In this document: positions 8,964 to 16,245 of the stretch, piece by piece | Numbering within the stretch: the stretch's first letter is position 1 | How the letters are laid out: each line of letters starts with the position of its first letter | Assembly: GCA_937127435.1 (NCBI GenBank) | Contig: CAKZLZ010000071.1 | Location: 1 to 44,377 of the forward strand | From: an uncultured Verrucomicrobiota bacterium | GTDB lineage: Bacteria > Verrucomicrobiota > Kiritimatiellia > SS1-B-03-39 > UBA6053 | Direction: 5' to 3' | DNA length: 44,377 nucleotides | The notes under the pieces: model-generated | Told to the model about the DNA's origin: nothing | The model's database searches: none | The model's input: only the letters and a program-made list of their open reading frames with translations | Program-made: the position numbers and the translations under genes

Positions 8964-9413
8964 ATGTCCGTTCATCTCGAACTTAACTACGGAAAGAAAA
9001 TCGGACTGCCTGAATACAGCAGTCACAACTTTAGCGTCAGCCTGAAGACCGAAATCCCTACTACCGATGATATTCCGGTAGCGGTGGAACGCGTGTACCG
9101 CATTCTCCAAGAGAGTGTGGATGCACAAATCACTCACCCCGGATACGTGCCGGGAAGCGAAGCGGAACCTGTATCCACTCCCCAAAGTAACCTTACCCAC
9201 ATGCCCCCACAATGGAAATGCAGTCCCAAGCAGAAGGAATTGATTCTGAAGTTGGTGGACGAACAGGGCCTTGATCGCAATGCCGTTGACCAACAAGCCC
9301 AAGAGCGCTTCGGCAAACGCGTCACCCAACTCAACAAGCTGGAAGCCTCGGGACTTATCGACACCCTGATGCAACAAGGTCACCGCAAAGGCAATCAACG
9401 GAGGGCAGCATGA
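8964..9413 (+). CDS. Recombination-associated protein with RecT/Rad52-like tail
   Basis: 149 residues, AAAGGAG before the ATG. The N-terminal 60 residues (MSVHLELNYGKKIGLPEYSSHNFSV) are beta-rich. The C-terminal 55 residues (SPKQKELILKLVDEQGL, then ERFGKRVTQLNKLEASGLID) match the small helical module often found at the end of phage ssDNA-annealing and DNA-binding proteins. That comparison is from memory of the pattern. The gene overlaps the RecB-like nuclease gene by four bases, which points to a joint role in DNA recombination or repair. Confidence 0.6.
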   Translation: MSVHLELNYGKKIGLPEYSSHNFSVSLKTEIPTTDDIPVAVERVYRILQESVDAQITHPGYVPGSEAEPVSTPQSNLTHMPPQWKCSPKQKELILKLVDEQGLDRNAVDQQAQERFGKRVTQLNKLEASGLIDTLMQQGHRKGNQRRAA

Positions 9414-10207
9414 CACCATCCACTGGTGATCCCCTCGCCTATATGAGCGCGTCCCGACTCAAATCCTTTCTCACCTGTAGACTTAAATTCTACTACGAGA
9501 AGGTGCTTGGACTCAAATCCCCCTCCTCTCCAAATCTGCAGATCGGTAAAGCGGTCCATGCGGGTTTGGAGGCCTTTCACCGGGCACAATGGCAGGAAGC
9601 GCCCATCAGCAATGCGGATGCCCTTCTGGCGTATCAGGAGGCGTACAGCGCTCTTGAAGAGGAGGAGGCTGTGGAGTACGGCGACAAGAGCCGTGATGAC
9701 TGCCTGGCTACCGGAGAACGGGTGGTGAACGCCTACCTCGAAAGCGAACTTGCCAAGGACTCCCGGGGTATACTGGGAGTTGAGGTAATGCTTCGCTCAG
9801 ACGACAAGCGACTCCCCGTTCCTCTTTTGGGGGTGCTGGATCTTGTGCGTGAAGGGAATGTGCCGGTGGACTTTAAAACCATTGGTGCAACTCCCAACCT
9901 ACAGGAAGAAGCCTGGGCCAACGAACTGCAGCTTTCCATCTATCACCTCCTCTTGCAGGATGCCACGGAAGAAACTCCCGCCCCGGGAGAACTGGTGTAT
10001 TTGGTGAAGCTGAAAAGCCCCAAAGTCATCCAACACAAACTCCCAGCGGTCACCGATACTCAATTGGAGCGCCTCCGTACTCTGATGGATATCTACGTCG
10101 ATGGCGTAAAGCGAGGGGACTTCTACCCGTCTCCCGGTCAACACTGTCGTTGGTGTGACTTTCGTAATCAATGCAAGGCGTGGACCTCCATGTCAAACGC
10201 TGCCTAA
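9410..10207 (+). CDS. PD-(D/E)XK nuclease, RecB/Cas4-like with Fe-S cysteines
   Basis: A 265-residue nuclease of the RecB/Cas4/AddB-C-terminal type. The fold is marked by an N-terminal Cys (C23, in SFLTCRLKFYY), H50 in IGKAVH, D144 in GVLD, D154 and K156 in VDFKT, the QLSIY motif (Q174, Y178) and a C-terminal trio C246, C249, C255. The four cysteines would hold a 4Fe-4S cluster. The enzyme would act on single-stranded DNA ends. The start overlaps the upstream gene by four bases (ATGA), with GGAGG before it. No Cas1, Cas2 or CRISPR array is nearby, so this is not an adaptation module but a phage/plasmid-style exonuclease. Confidence 0.85.
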   Translation: MTPSTGDPLAYMSASRLKSFLTCRLKFYYEKVLGLKSPSSPNLQIGKAVHAGLEAFHRAQWQEAPISNADALLAYQEAYSALEEEEAVEYGDKSRDDCLATGERVVNAYLESELAKDSRGILGVEVMLRSDDKRLPVPLLGVLDLVREGNVPVDFKTIGATPNLQEEAWANELQLSIYHLLLQDATEETPAPGELVYLVKLKSPKVIQHKLPAVTDTQLERLRTLMDIYVDGVKRGDFYPSPGQHCRWCDFRNQCKAWTSMSNAA

Positions 10208-10248
10208 AACGGCCACAATTGTGGTCAATAACAACAAGGAGAAACACG

Positions 10249-10536
10249 ATGGGAGCATCACCCTTCATTACCGTCGCTCATGGCGCAACTGCCCAAAAAG
10301 CATTCAACGAGGCTGTGGAATCCGCCTCCTTCGAAGAGGGCCATGGTGGATACACCGGGTCTATCGCTGAGAAAAATTCCTTTGTCAGTATTCCACTCCC
10401 CAAAGATACAAAGCCTTATGAGGAGGCCAACCGGCTCATTGACGAAGATGAGCGGATCTCCGATAAATGGGGACCTGCAGGCGTCTTCGAACTCGGCAAG
10501 GATCGCTGGCTGTTTTTCGGATGGGCATCTTCCTAA
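10249..10536 (+). CDS. Small conserved phage/plasmid-type protein
   Basis: 95 residues, with AAGGAG eight bases before the chosen ATG; the longer frame back to 10171 overlaps the nuclease gene and lacks a site. The N-terminus has AQKAFNEAVESASFEEGHGGYTGSIAEK, a pattern seen in small uncharacterised proteins of phages and mobile elements. The C-terminus ends in DRWLFFGWAS. No catalytic residues are evident. A terminator follows at 10567. Confidence 0.65.
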   Translation: MGASPFITVAHGATAQKAFNEAVESASFEEGHGGYTGSIAEKNSFVSIPLPKDTKPYEEANRLIDEDERISDKWGPAGVFELGKDRWLFFGWASS

Positions 10537-10566
10537 CGCCAAAACCCTAACTCAATCCAACTACCA

Positions 10567-10604
10567 CCCCATCTGGCAATTTGTCAGGTGGGGTTTTCAT
10601 TTTC
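10567..10604 (+). terminator. Rho-independent terminator
   Basis: CCCCATCTG (10567-10575) pairs with CAGGTGGGG (10585-10593), nine pairs with one G-U, followed by TTTTCATTTT. It follows the small gene ending at 10536 and precedes the DUF932-like gene. Confidence 0.7.
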
Positions 10605-10631
10605 ACACAACTTAAACCCAAAGGAAATCCT

Positions 10632-11360
10632 ATGGTCTGTAACCTCTTACTTCATTGTGGATCTGCTCAGGTCGAACGCCAAGAACTGTCAGAAGTCCAC
10701 ACCCCGGCTGCCACCTACAGCTGGCAACCCATTCCCCACGATCTGCTCCTGAAGCAGGTAGAGGCCACCCTGCCCCGTTATGGCATGCGGGTGGTCAACG
10801 AGGCCCATGGCCTCTCTCATGATGGCAATCGATACTTTGGCCTGCTCGAAGTCGCCAACGGTTCCAATCATCCCGACTACAGCCGGGTACTGGGTATCCG
10901 CAATTCCCACGACAAACGCTTCCCTGCCGGTTTGGTGTTGGGAAATCAGGTGCTGGTTTGTGACAACCTCAGCTTCAGTGGGGAAATTAAAGTCGCACGC
11001 AAGCACACCTCCATGATCTTAAGTGATCTGTCACATCTCATTGACGACGGGGTTTGCCGGCTCCGGGACTCGTGGCATGAACAGGATCGACGCATTGAAC
11101 GCTATCAGGATTGCGGACTCCGTGACCCGGTGATGCACGACTTAACCATCCATGCATTGGACAAAGGCGTCATCTGTGGCTCGCAAGTACCCAAGGTGCT
11201 CTCTGAGTATCGCCAGCCCCGTCACGATGCATTCCAGCCCCGTACGCTCTGGAGTTGGTTTAACGCTGTCACTGAGACGCTGAAAGGCAACCTCGGTTTA
11301 CTCCCGGGCAGAACGCAAAGGCTTCACAGCCTCTGCGACACCCATGTGGCATTCAACTAA
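10632..11360 (+). CDS. DUF932-like phage/plasmid protein
   Basis: 242 residues. The middle part (FGLLEVANGSNHPDYSRVLGIRNSHDKRF, then GLVLGNQVLVCDNLSFSGE) matches the DUF932 'phage/plasmid-like' pattern of a conserved N-S-H/D core and a CDNL segment. The ATG at 10632 was chosen over an upstream in-frame start because AAAGGAA precedes it and the upstream part overlaps the terminator. The family is frequent on plasmids, ICEs and phages; its function is unknown. It stands alone after the terminator and is followed ten bases later by the lipoprotein gene. Confidence 0.7.
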   Translation: MVCNLLLHCGSAQVERQELSEVHTPAATYSWQPIPHDLLLKQVEATLPRYGMRVVNEAHGLSHDGNRYFGLLEVANGSNHPDYSRVLGIRNSHDKRFPAGLVLGNQVLVCDNLSFSGEIKVARKHTSMILSDLSHLIDDGVCRLRDSWHEQDRRIERYQDCGLRDPVMHDLTIHALDKGVICGSQVPKVLSEYRQPRHDAFQPRTLWSWFNAVTETLKGNLGLLPGRTQRLHSLCDTHVAFN

Positions 11361-11370
11361 GGGGGCACGA

Positions 11371-11550
11371 ATGAATCTTACCCTAATTGTATTTTTCGTC
11401 GTACTCCTCTGTGGACTGCTCACCGGCTGTGATGTCGGTTCCTCCGTGAATGTGGATACCGGCCCCATAGGCTCCGGACTGGCCACCATCGGGATAGGGA
11501 TCGTTATGGCAGCTTTCGTCCTCACCCTATTGAAAGGGGGCGATAAGTAA
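11371..11550 (+). CDS. Small lipoprotein with one membrane helix
   Basis: 59 residues. A lipoprotein signal (LIVFFVVLLCGLLTGC) gives Cys20 as the likely acylated residue. A short polar linker follows, then a second hydrophobic helix (LATIGIGIVMAAFVLTLL) and a Lys-Gly-Gly-Asp-Lys tail. A GGGGG stretch lies upstream of the ATG. It overlaps the next gene by one base (TAATG). Two-protein small membrane pairs of this kind occur as lysis, immunity or surface-exclusion factors, but nothing here decides the role. Confidence 0.6.
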   Translation: MNLTLIVFFVVLLCGLLTGCDVGSSVNVDTGPIGSGLATIGIGIVMAAFVLTLLKGGDK

Positions 11551-11750
11551 TGACAGACAAAAACAGAAAACTCCTCATCGGCAGTATTCCCGTCACCCTC
11601 GGTGCTATGGCATTTATGGTGGGACTTGTGGGAGCGGCGGCACTCATCCAGTTGGCCATCCCCATTGCCATCATCGGTTCAGTGGCCATCGCGGTATTAA
11701 TCATCAGCAACAAGGTAGCTTCCGCGCTCTCGAACAAGGAAGACAAATAA
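11550..11750 (+). CDS. Small membrane protein
   Basis: 66 residues, two predicted membrane helices (about 8-30 and 33-52) with a Lys/Asn/Arg start (TDKNRK) and a charged tail. Its start codon overlaps the stop of the lipoprotein gene, so the two are translationally coupled. It is last in the island module and is followed at once by a strong terminator. The function is unknown. Confidence 0.6.
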   Translation: MTDKNRKLLIGSIPVTLGAMAFMVGLVGAAALIQLAIPIAIIGSVAIAVLIISNKVASALSNKEDK

Positions 11751-11769
11751 TCCTTTAACCCAATCAACG

Positions 11770-11803
11770 CAGTTTGCCCTCTCCCGGGGGCAGGCTGTTT
11801 TTT
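11770..11803 (+). terminator. Rho-independent terminator
   Basis: CAGTTTGCCC (11770-11779) pairs with GGGCAGGCTG (11788-11797), ten pairs with two G-U, followed by six T. It ends the accessory module. Confidence 0.8.
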
Positions 11804-12026
11804 AGCTATCACTCCATCCCATGGATATCCGACAGACATCCCGATTCATGAAAATACATGCGTATGGTTCGAATTTGTGTAACGATTGTGTAATTATATA
11901 CCCCAAAACGCCCTAATATGCCCCATGAAGACCAAACGACATAAAACCAGTTAATCTGTTTATTTTCAACATATTAACACTGCAAAACACACCATTTCCT
12001 ATGAGTAAAAACACCCCCTTCCCAGA

Positions 12027-12071
12027 TTTGGGAGCAGGACGTCGCAGGTTCGAATCCTGTCTCTCCGACCA
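12027..12071 (+). other. 3' half of tRNA-Pro(UGG), probable attachment-site remnant
   Basis: The bases read as anticodon loop TTTGGGA (12027-12033, anticodon TGG), 3' anticodon stem GCAGG, variable loop ACGTC, T arm GCAGG-TTCGAAT-CCTGT, 3' acceptor CTCTCCG, discriminator A and CCA. The preceding bases cannot form the 5' half, and no acceptor 5' strand (CGGAGAG) lies within tRNA distance. The sequence matches the usual bacterial Pro(UGG) 3' half. It is best explained as the attachment-site copy left at the far end of an integrated element. Confidence 0.75.
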
Positions 12072-12118
12072 CCTTTTTCATTCCACTCACAAGTCGACAG
12101 GGTTCGAACCTGCGAAGC
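12053..12118 (+). repeat. 66-bp direct repeat, copy 1
   Basis: Runs from inside the tRNA-Pro T loop through CCA and into flanking sequence. It is repeated 137 bases on, at 12190-12255, with one mismatch (12082 against 12219). It includes an inverted T-arm-like sequence at 12096-12113 that pairs with the true T arm at 12044-12061 in 17 of 18 positions. Confidence 0.85.
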
Positions 12119-12189
12119 AGCGTTCGAAACGAAGCGCAGCGGAGTAAGCGCAATGTATTTCCATTGCGAGTGAAGCGCAGCGAAACGCC
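12119..12189. repeat. Palindromic spacer between the direct repeats
   Basis: Contains a perfect hairpin CGCAATG / CATTGCG (12149-12155 and 12162-12168) and two copies of GAAGCGCAGCG. No coding potential is seen. Confidence 0.5.
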
Positions 12190-12255
12190 AATCCTGTCTC
12201 TCCGACCACCTTTTTCATACCACTCACAAGTCGACAGGGTTCGAACCTGCGAAGC
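12190..12255 (+). repeat. 66-bp direct repeat, copy 2
   Basis: Second copy of the tRNA-Pro-end repeat. It starts at the last base of the T loop, so it lacks most of the T arm but keeps the acceptor end with CCA, the flank and the inverted T-arm-like sequence (12233-12250). Confidence 0.85.
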
Positions 12256-12299
12256 GGGTCAACACCATAAAGTGGGGTGTGACAATAGAACGGGAGCGT

Positions 12300-13334
12300 T
12301 TAAGCCCTTTCGTCGGACGCTTTTTCGTTCAGCTTCGCTTCCAGGGCCGCGATGCGTGCCTGCAGTTTTCCAATTCGATTTACGTTGGAAAGGGTCTTGC
12401 TGTATTTCTTAAATTCCGTGGCGGGGGTTCCCCACACATAGGTTGCGGGCGGCACATCTTTGGTGACCCCGCCCTGGGCGCCCACCACGGATTTCTCACC
12501 AATGGTTAAATGTCCTGCAACCCCCACCTGTCCGGCGAGAATTGCATTTTTCTTCACCACCGTGCTTCCACTAATGCCGACCTGGGAAACCAAAACCACA
12601 TCATCTTCAATCACCACATTATGGGCGATTTGAACCAGATTATCAATTTTTACCCGGTCGCCAATGCGGGTTTCCCCGAAACGGGCGCGGTCCACACATG
12701 TATGCGCCCCGATTTCCACATCGTCCCCCAGCCGCACGATGCCCACCTGCGGCACTTTGGTGCGGGAGCCGTCATTTTCCACGGTATAGCCAAAGCCGTC
12801 GCTGCCAATGACCACATGGTTATGCAGGATGACCCGTTTGCCCACGACCACATTTTCGCGGAGTACCGCACCGGCATGTAACAAACTGCCTTCTCCAAGA
12901 GTTGCATTTTCCGAAACCAACACCCCGGACAACAATACGCAATCGTCACCAATGACCGCCCCTTTTTCGATCACGACATTGGGGCCAATATGGACGCCGG
13001 ACCCTACCTTGGCCAATTCGGAGATCACCGCACCGGGATCAATCCCGGGCAAATAACGTACCGGTGGCGGACAAAACCATTTACAAACTTCCGCAAAGGC
13101 CGCATCAGGATTATCCACTTTGATAACCGCACAGTCCGCACTCTCTTCCCAGTCCCGGGACACCAACACAGCGGAAGCTGAAGTCGTTTGTAATAATTTC
13201 CGGTATTTGGGGTTGCTCAAAAATGAAATTTGCCCCTCTACCGCTTCATGCAATCCGCCCACCGAATGAATTTCCTGCCCGGCCGAACCCAGCACTTCCC
13301 CACCCAGTTTCTCAGCAATTTCCTGAATCCGCAT
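12300..13334 (-). CDS. lpxD: UDP-3-O-acylglucosamine N-acyltransferase
   Basis: 344 residues. LpxD adds the second hydroxyacyl chain in lipid A synthesis. The N-terminal UDP-binding domain (residues 1-100, with GQISFLSNPKY) is followed by a left-handed beta helix of hexapeptide repeats (about 100-290). His238 in NLVQIAHNV is the expected catalytic base. A short C-terminal coiled coil (LQARIAALEAKL) ends the protein. It lies five bases after the skp stop, with GGAG eight bases before its ATG. It is the last gene of the bamA-skp-lpxD run, and the DNA beyond it is tRNA-Pro-derived repeat. Its presence implies a lipopolysaccharide outer membrane. Confidence 0.97.
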   Translation of the reverse strand: MRIQEIAEKLGGEVLGSAGQEIHSVGGLHEAVEGQISFLSNPKYRKLLQTTSASAVLVSRDWEESADCAVIKVDNPDAAFAEVCKWFCPPPVRYLPGIDPGAVISELAKVGSGVHIGPNVVIEKGAVIGDDCVLLSGVLVSENATLGEGSLLHAGAVLRENVVVGKRVILHNHVVIGSDGFGYTVENDGSRTKVPQVGIVRLGDDVEIGAHTCVDRARFGETRIGDRVKIDNLVQIAHNVVIEDDVVLVSQVGISGSTVVKKNAILAGQVGVAGHLTIGEKSVVGAQGGVTKDVPPATYVWGTPATEFKKYSKTLSNVNRIGKLQARIAALEAKLNEKASDERA

Positions 13335-13339
13335 AGGAA

Positions 13340-13930
13340 TTACTCCGCGGATTCAGATTTTTTAGCCGCCGAGGAATTCAATTCCTGAATCAGCAAATCG
13401 GTTCGGTCCAAGGTTTGGGACGCGTAACTCACCATCGCCAATCCATTGGGGCTTTTGGCCGAACTGTCCAGCACCAACTCCCAGTCATTGTCTTCAGCCA
13501 TCTCTTTAATTTTCGCATTCACCTTCTCCACAATTCCCCGGCGTAAACGGAGCCCTTTGGCCTCAAGATCCTTCTGGAATTGCGCTCTTTCCTGGCGCAA
13601 TCCCTGTTCCTGCTTATTGAGTACTTCCAGCTGCCGGGTTGCTTTTTCAACAATGGCTTTACGCTCAGCCTCCGGAACCTCCGGTTGAGCCGCCCGGTTC
13701 CGTAATTCATTAAATTCCTGCTGCTTCAGTTGAAGACTTTGAACCTTTTCCTGTTGTTCCGTCTGAAAGGCCGCCACTTGATCCCTCAGTTTTTGATCCT
13801 CCAGCTTCAGCTCGATATATTCTTCAAAAACTTTTTGGTAGTTGATGGTCACAATGTCCGCATGGAGGGTAGAAAGAGCAGAAAACAGTGCCAGTGCTGT
13901 AAACGTGAGAGTTCGGGAAAGATTTTTCAT
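13340..13930 (-). CDS. skp: OmpH/Skp-family periplasmic chaperone
   Basis: 196 residues with a Sec signal peptide (cleavage likely after LHA, near residue 24). The mature protein is a long helical hairpin rich in Gln, Glu and Lys (about 35-145), the tentacle shape of Skp, followed by the beta body (DNDWELVLDSSAK). Skp holds unfolded outer-membrane proteins for BamA, whose gene lies directly upstream. No Shine-Dalgarno sequence is visible before the ATG. At 196 residues it is longer than the E. coli protein, mainly at the C-terminus. Confidence 0.9.
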   Translation of the reverse strand: MKNLSRTLTFTALALFSALSTLHADIVTINYQKVFEEYIELKLEDQKLRDQVAAFQTEQQEKVQSLQLKQQEFNELRNRAAQPEVPEAERKAIVEKATRQLEVLNKQEQGLRQERAQFQKDLEAKGLRLRRGIVEKVNAKIKEMAEDNDWELVLDSSAKSPNGLAMVSYASQTLDRTDLLIQELNSSAAKKSESAE

Positions 13931-13948
13931 AGGGGGAGTGTAAATGGA

Positions 13949-16231
13949 TTAGAAAGAATATCCAATGAGAAAACTGAAGAGACCTCCTGAATCTTTATTG
14001 GCTTCACTGCTCTGTGCCTGCCAGGAATAATCAAAGCGCAAAGGAAACCCCGGCATATCAATTCTTAATCCGATACCATAACTGGAATTGGCATCCGCAA
14101 TATTGGCATCAAACGCATCTGCATTGACCACCCCCCAGTCATAAAACATCGCATAGCGGAACATCTCGCTCAAGGGAATGGTATACTCTGCCGAAGCAAA
14201 CAACGAAGTTGATCCCCCAATAAAATCACCACTGTCATCCACCGGGCTCACTTCGCGAAATTCAAACCCGCGAATGGTACGGGAGCCCCCCAGAAACAAC
14301 CGGTCAAAAATAGGTACACTGTCCGAATCCCCGTAAAAATCTACCGAACGGGCCCAGCCCTGAATGTTCAAAACATGGTCAAAAAAGACCGGGTAATAAT
14401 AGGAACTGCGCGCACCCACTTCATAGATCGACTCATCAAATCCTAAAGGTCCCCCGGTAAATCCGGTGTTCAGGATAATGCGGCCGCCGCGGGTTGGAAT
14501 CCAAACTTCGTTACGACTGTCCCGGCTTACACTGAAATCCAGGCCACTCCGCATTGTGTTCCCCTCTTCCATGGTAATCACTTCGGAAGCATCTTCAGCA
14601 ACATCATACACATCAATTTCTTCAAGCGTATAGGTCACCCCTCCCCGCCAGCGACTCGATAAAGCCTTGCGGAGCCCAATGCTGAAACCGGTGTTCCGCT
14701 GATCATAATCATCACTGTAAAAGCGGCTGTCATTTTGAAATCCGGTCACACTGAGAGTTAAGCGGCGGTTAAAAAACCAGGGACGGACGTAATTAATATC
14801 GATATCCCGCCGCTCGGTACCCAATTGCAAACGGGTTTTAAGCTTCTGTCCGCCACCGGTAAAAGAAGGGGGATCTCCAATATCAAAATTTCCCTGGGAC
14901 AATTCGACAAAGCCCACCAACTTGTCTTCACTGGAAAAACCGACCCCGGCCAGAAACTGTCCGCTGCGTCCCTCCTGAATTTCAAATTCCACATCGTAAA
15001 CCCCCGGATCATCCGTGGGCAACAAGGTGTAATTTGCGGAATCCAAAAATCCAAGATTGCGCAGCCGGGCAGAACTTTTCCGCGCCAGCACCTCGTTCAA
15101 CGTATCTCCGGGATACACCAAAAGCTCTCTGCGGATCACTTCATCTTTGGTCCGGGTGTTTCCGCGGATCAATACATCCCGGATTTTAGCAACCCGGCCT
15201 TCACTCACCGTATAAATGATATCCACTCTGCGCTTTTCCGTGGTCAATAAGATCCGTTCCGAGACCCGGGTTTCAGAAAATCCGCGGTTATTATAAAAAT
15301 CCCGGATCTTTGCCCGCCCGCCTTGAATTTTATCCGATGCGGCCACGCCCCCGACCTGCAATGGCACCTGGGCACCTAACAATGAAGAGGGATACAGCGT
15401 ATTTCCTTCAATACGGATACTGTTCACGATGTATTGATCGTAAGGACTAATCGGCACCGAAACCTTCAATCCGCCACCCAAATCTTCGATTTTATAGGGT
15501 CCGGCTTTGGCATCCAAATACCCCTGACGGCGATACATTTCTTCGAGCGTGGAAAGATCCTGCCGCAATTGCGTCTCATCCAGTTTTCCCCGCCCGGTAA
15601 AGGCACTGAGAATCCAGGTTTCTTTTTGCCCCATCACCCGTTTGAGCTGGGTACGGGTATAATGAATTCTTCCGGGGAAACGGATTTCCTTTACTTTCCG
15701 TTGCGGTCCTTCGTTCACGGTAAGGGTCAGGCGTGTAAACCCTTCGTCATCCGGGGGGGTCAGATCCACTTCAAAATCCACCCCGGTATAAAAATCTTTC
15801 TGATATTTTTCGCGAACCTTTTCGAGCTTGCCCATCACCAGTGGAATATCCACCCGGTCACTCAGATTCAGCTCCATCCAGTCGCGCACTTTCTCGTTGG
15901 AAAAATGTTCGGCCCCTTCCACGGTGATGCTGCGCAAACGGGGACGTTCCTCCACCACATAAATTAAGATGATCCCGCCCGCCACCTGCTTAATTTCAGC
16001 GCCAACATACGCATAACGTCCGGTTTCCTGCAGGCTCCGGATATCCTGGTTCACCTGCGTCGGATTGTACTCGCCTCTGACTCGGGGCTGTATAAAAGCC
16101 TTCACTGCGGAAAGCTCCACTTCCCGGCCGGGAATCTGGCTGCGGACTTGGATGTCCACAATTTCAACAGCGCTGAGCACAGAGCCGGTCAGCAACAAAA
16201 ACAAGAGGAAATGAAGGGGTCGGAATTTCAT
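13949..16231 (-). CDS. bamA: Outer membrane protein assembly factor BamA
   Basis: 760 residues. A signal peptide (about 1-20) is followed by five POTRA-like repeats to about residue 430 and then a 16-strand Omp85 barrel. The barrel motif RGF is present in TIRGFEFREV. The chain ends in a C-terminal Phe (IGYSF), the usual signal for outer-membrane insertion. It is the core of the machine that folds beta-barrel proteins. It follows dnaB by 14 bases and has no evident Shine-Dalgarno sequence. The pairing with skp and lpxD downstream is a common envelope-biogenesis order. Confidence 0.96.
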   Translation of the reverse strand: MKFRPLHFLLFLLLTGSVLSAVEIVDIQVRSQIPGREVELSAVKAFIQPRVRGEYNPTQVNQDIRSLQETGRYAYVGAEIKQVAGGIILIYVVEERPRLRSITVEGAEHFSNEKVRDWMELNLSDRVDIPLVMGKLEKVREKYQKDFYTGVDFEVDLTPPDDEGFTRLTLTVNEGPQRKVKEIRFPGRIHYTRTQLKRVMGQKETWILSAFTGRGKLDETQLRQDLSTLEEMYRRQGYLDAKAGPYKIEDLGGGLKVSVPISPYDQYIVNSIRIEGNTLYPSSLLGAQVPLQVGGVAASDKIQGGRAKIRDFYNNRGFSETRVSERILLTTEKRRVDIIYTVSEGRVAKIRDVLIRGNTRTKDEVIRRELLVYPGDTLNEVLARKSSARLRNLGFLDSANYTLLPTDDPGVYDVEFEIQEGRSGQFLAGVGFSSEDKLVGFVELSQGNFDIGDPPSFTGGGQKLKTRLQLGTERRDIDINYVRPWFFNRRLTLSVTGFQNDSRFYSDDYDQRNTGFSIGLRKALSSRWRGGVTYTLEEIDVYDVAEDASEVITMEEGNTMRSGLDFSVSRDSRNEVWIPTRGGRIILNTGFTGGPLGFDESIYEVGARSSYYYPVFFDHVLNIQGWARSVDFYGDSDSVPIFDRLFLGGSRTIRGFEFREVSPVDDSGDFIGGSTSLFASAEYTIPLSEMFRYAMFYDWGVVNADAFDANIADANSSYGIGLRIDMPGFPLRFDYSWQAQSSEANKDSGGLFSFLIGYSF

Positions 16232-16245
16232 AAGGAGTATTTAGA

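Larger units (their letters stand above)
1..12071. mobile_element. Right part of a probable genomic island inserted in tRNA-Pro
   Basis: The right boundary is a 3' half of a tRNA-Pro(UGG) gene on the plus strand at 12027-12071 with no 5' half next to it. This is what integration into a tRNA gene leaves at the end distal to the intact copy. Gene content to the left is accessory (TerB/BrxD/BrxHI cassette, HNH and RecB-like nucleases, DUF932-like protein, a decayed gene). Content to the right turns at once into core genes (lpxD, skp, bamA, dnaB). From the orientation of the tRNA fragment the intact tRNA-Pro should lie left of position 1. No integrase is seen in the window, so the left limit is unknown and the island call is an inference. 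Confidence 0.55.

Noticed and set aside
9410..10207. Cas4 as part of a CRISPR system
   Set aside because: The nuclease has Cas4-like cysteines, but no cas gene or repeat array is present in the window.
12256..12299. Terminator of lpxD
   Set aside because: A GTCACACC / GGTGTTGAC hairpin is possible on the minus strand but it has a bulge and no T tract.
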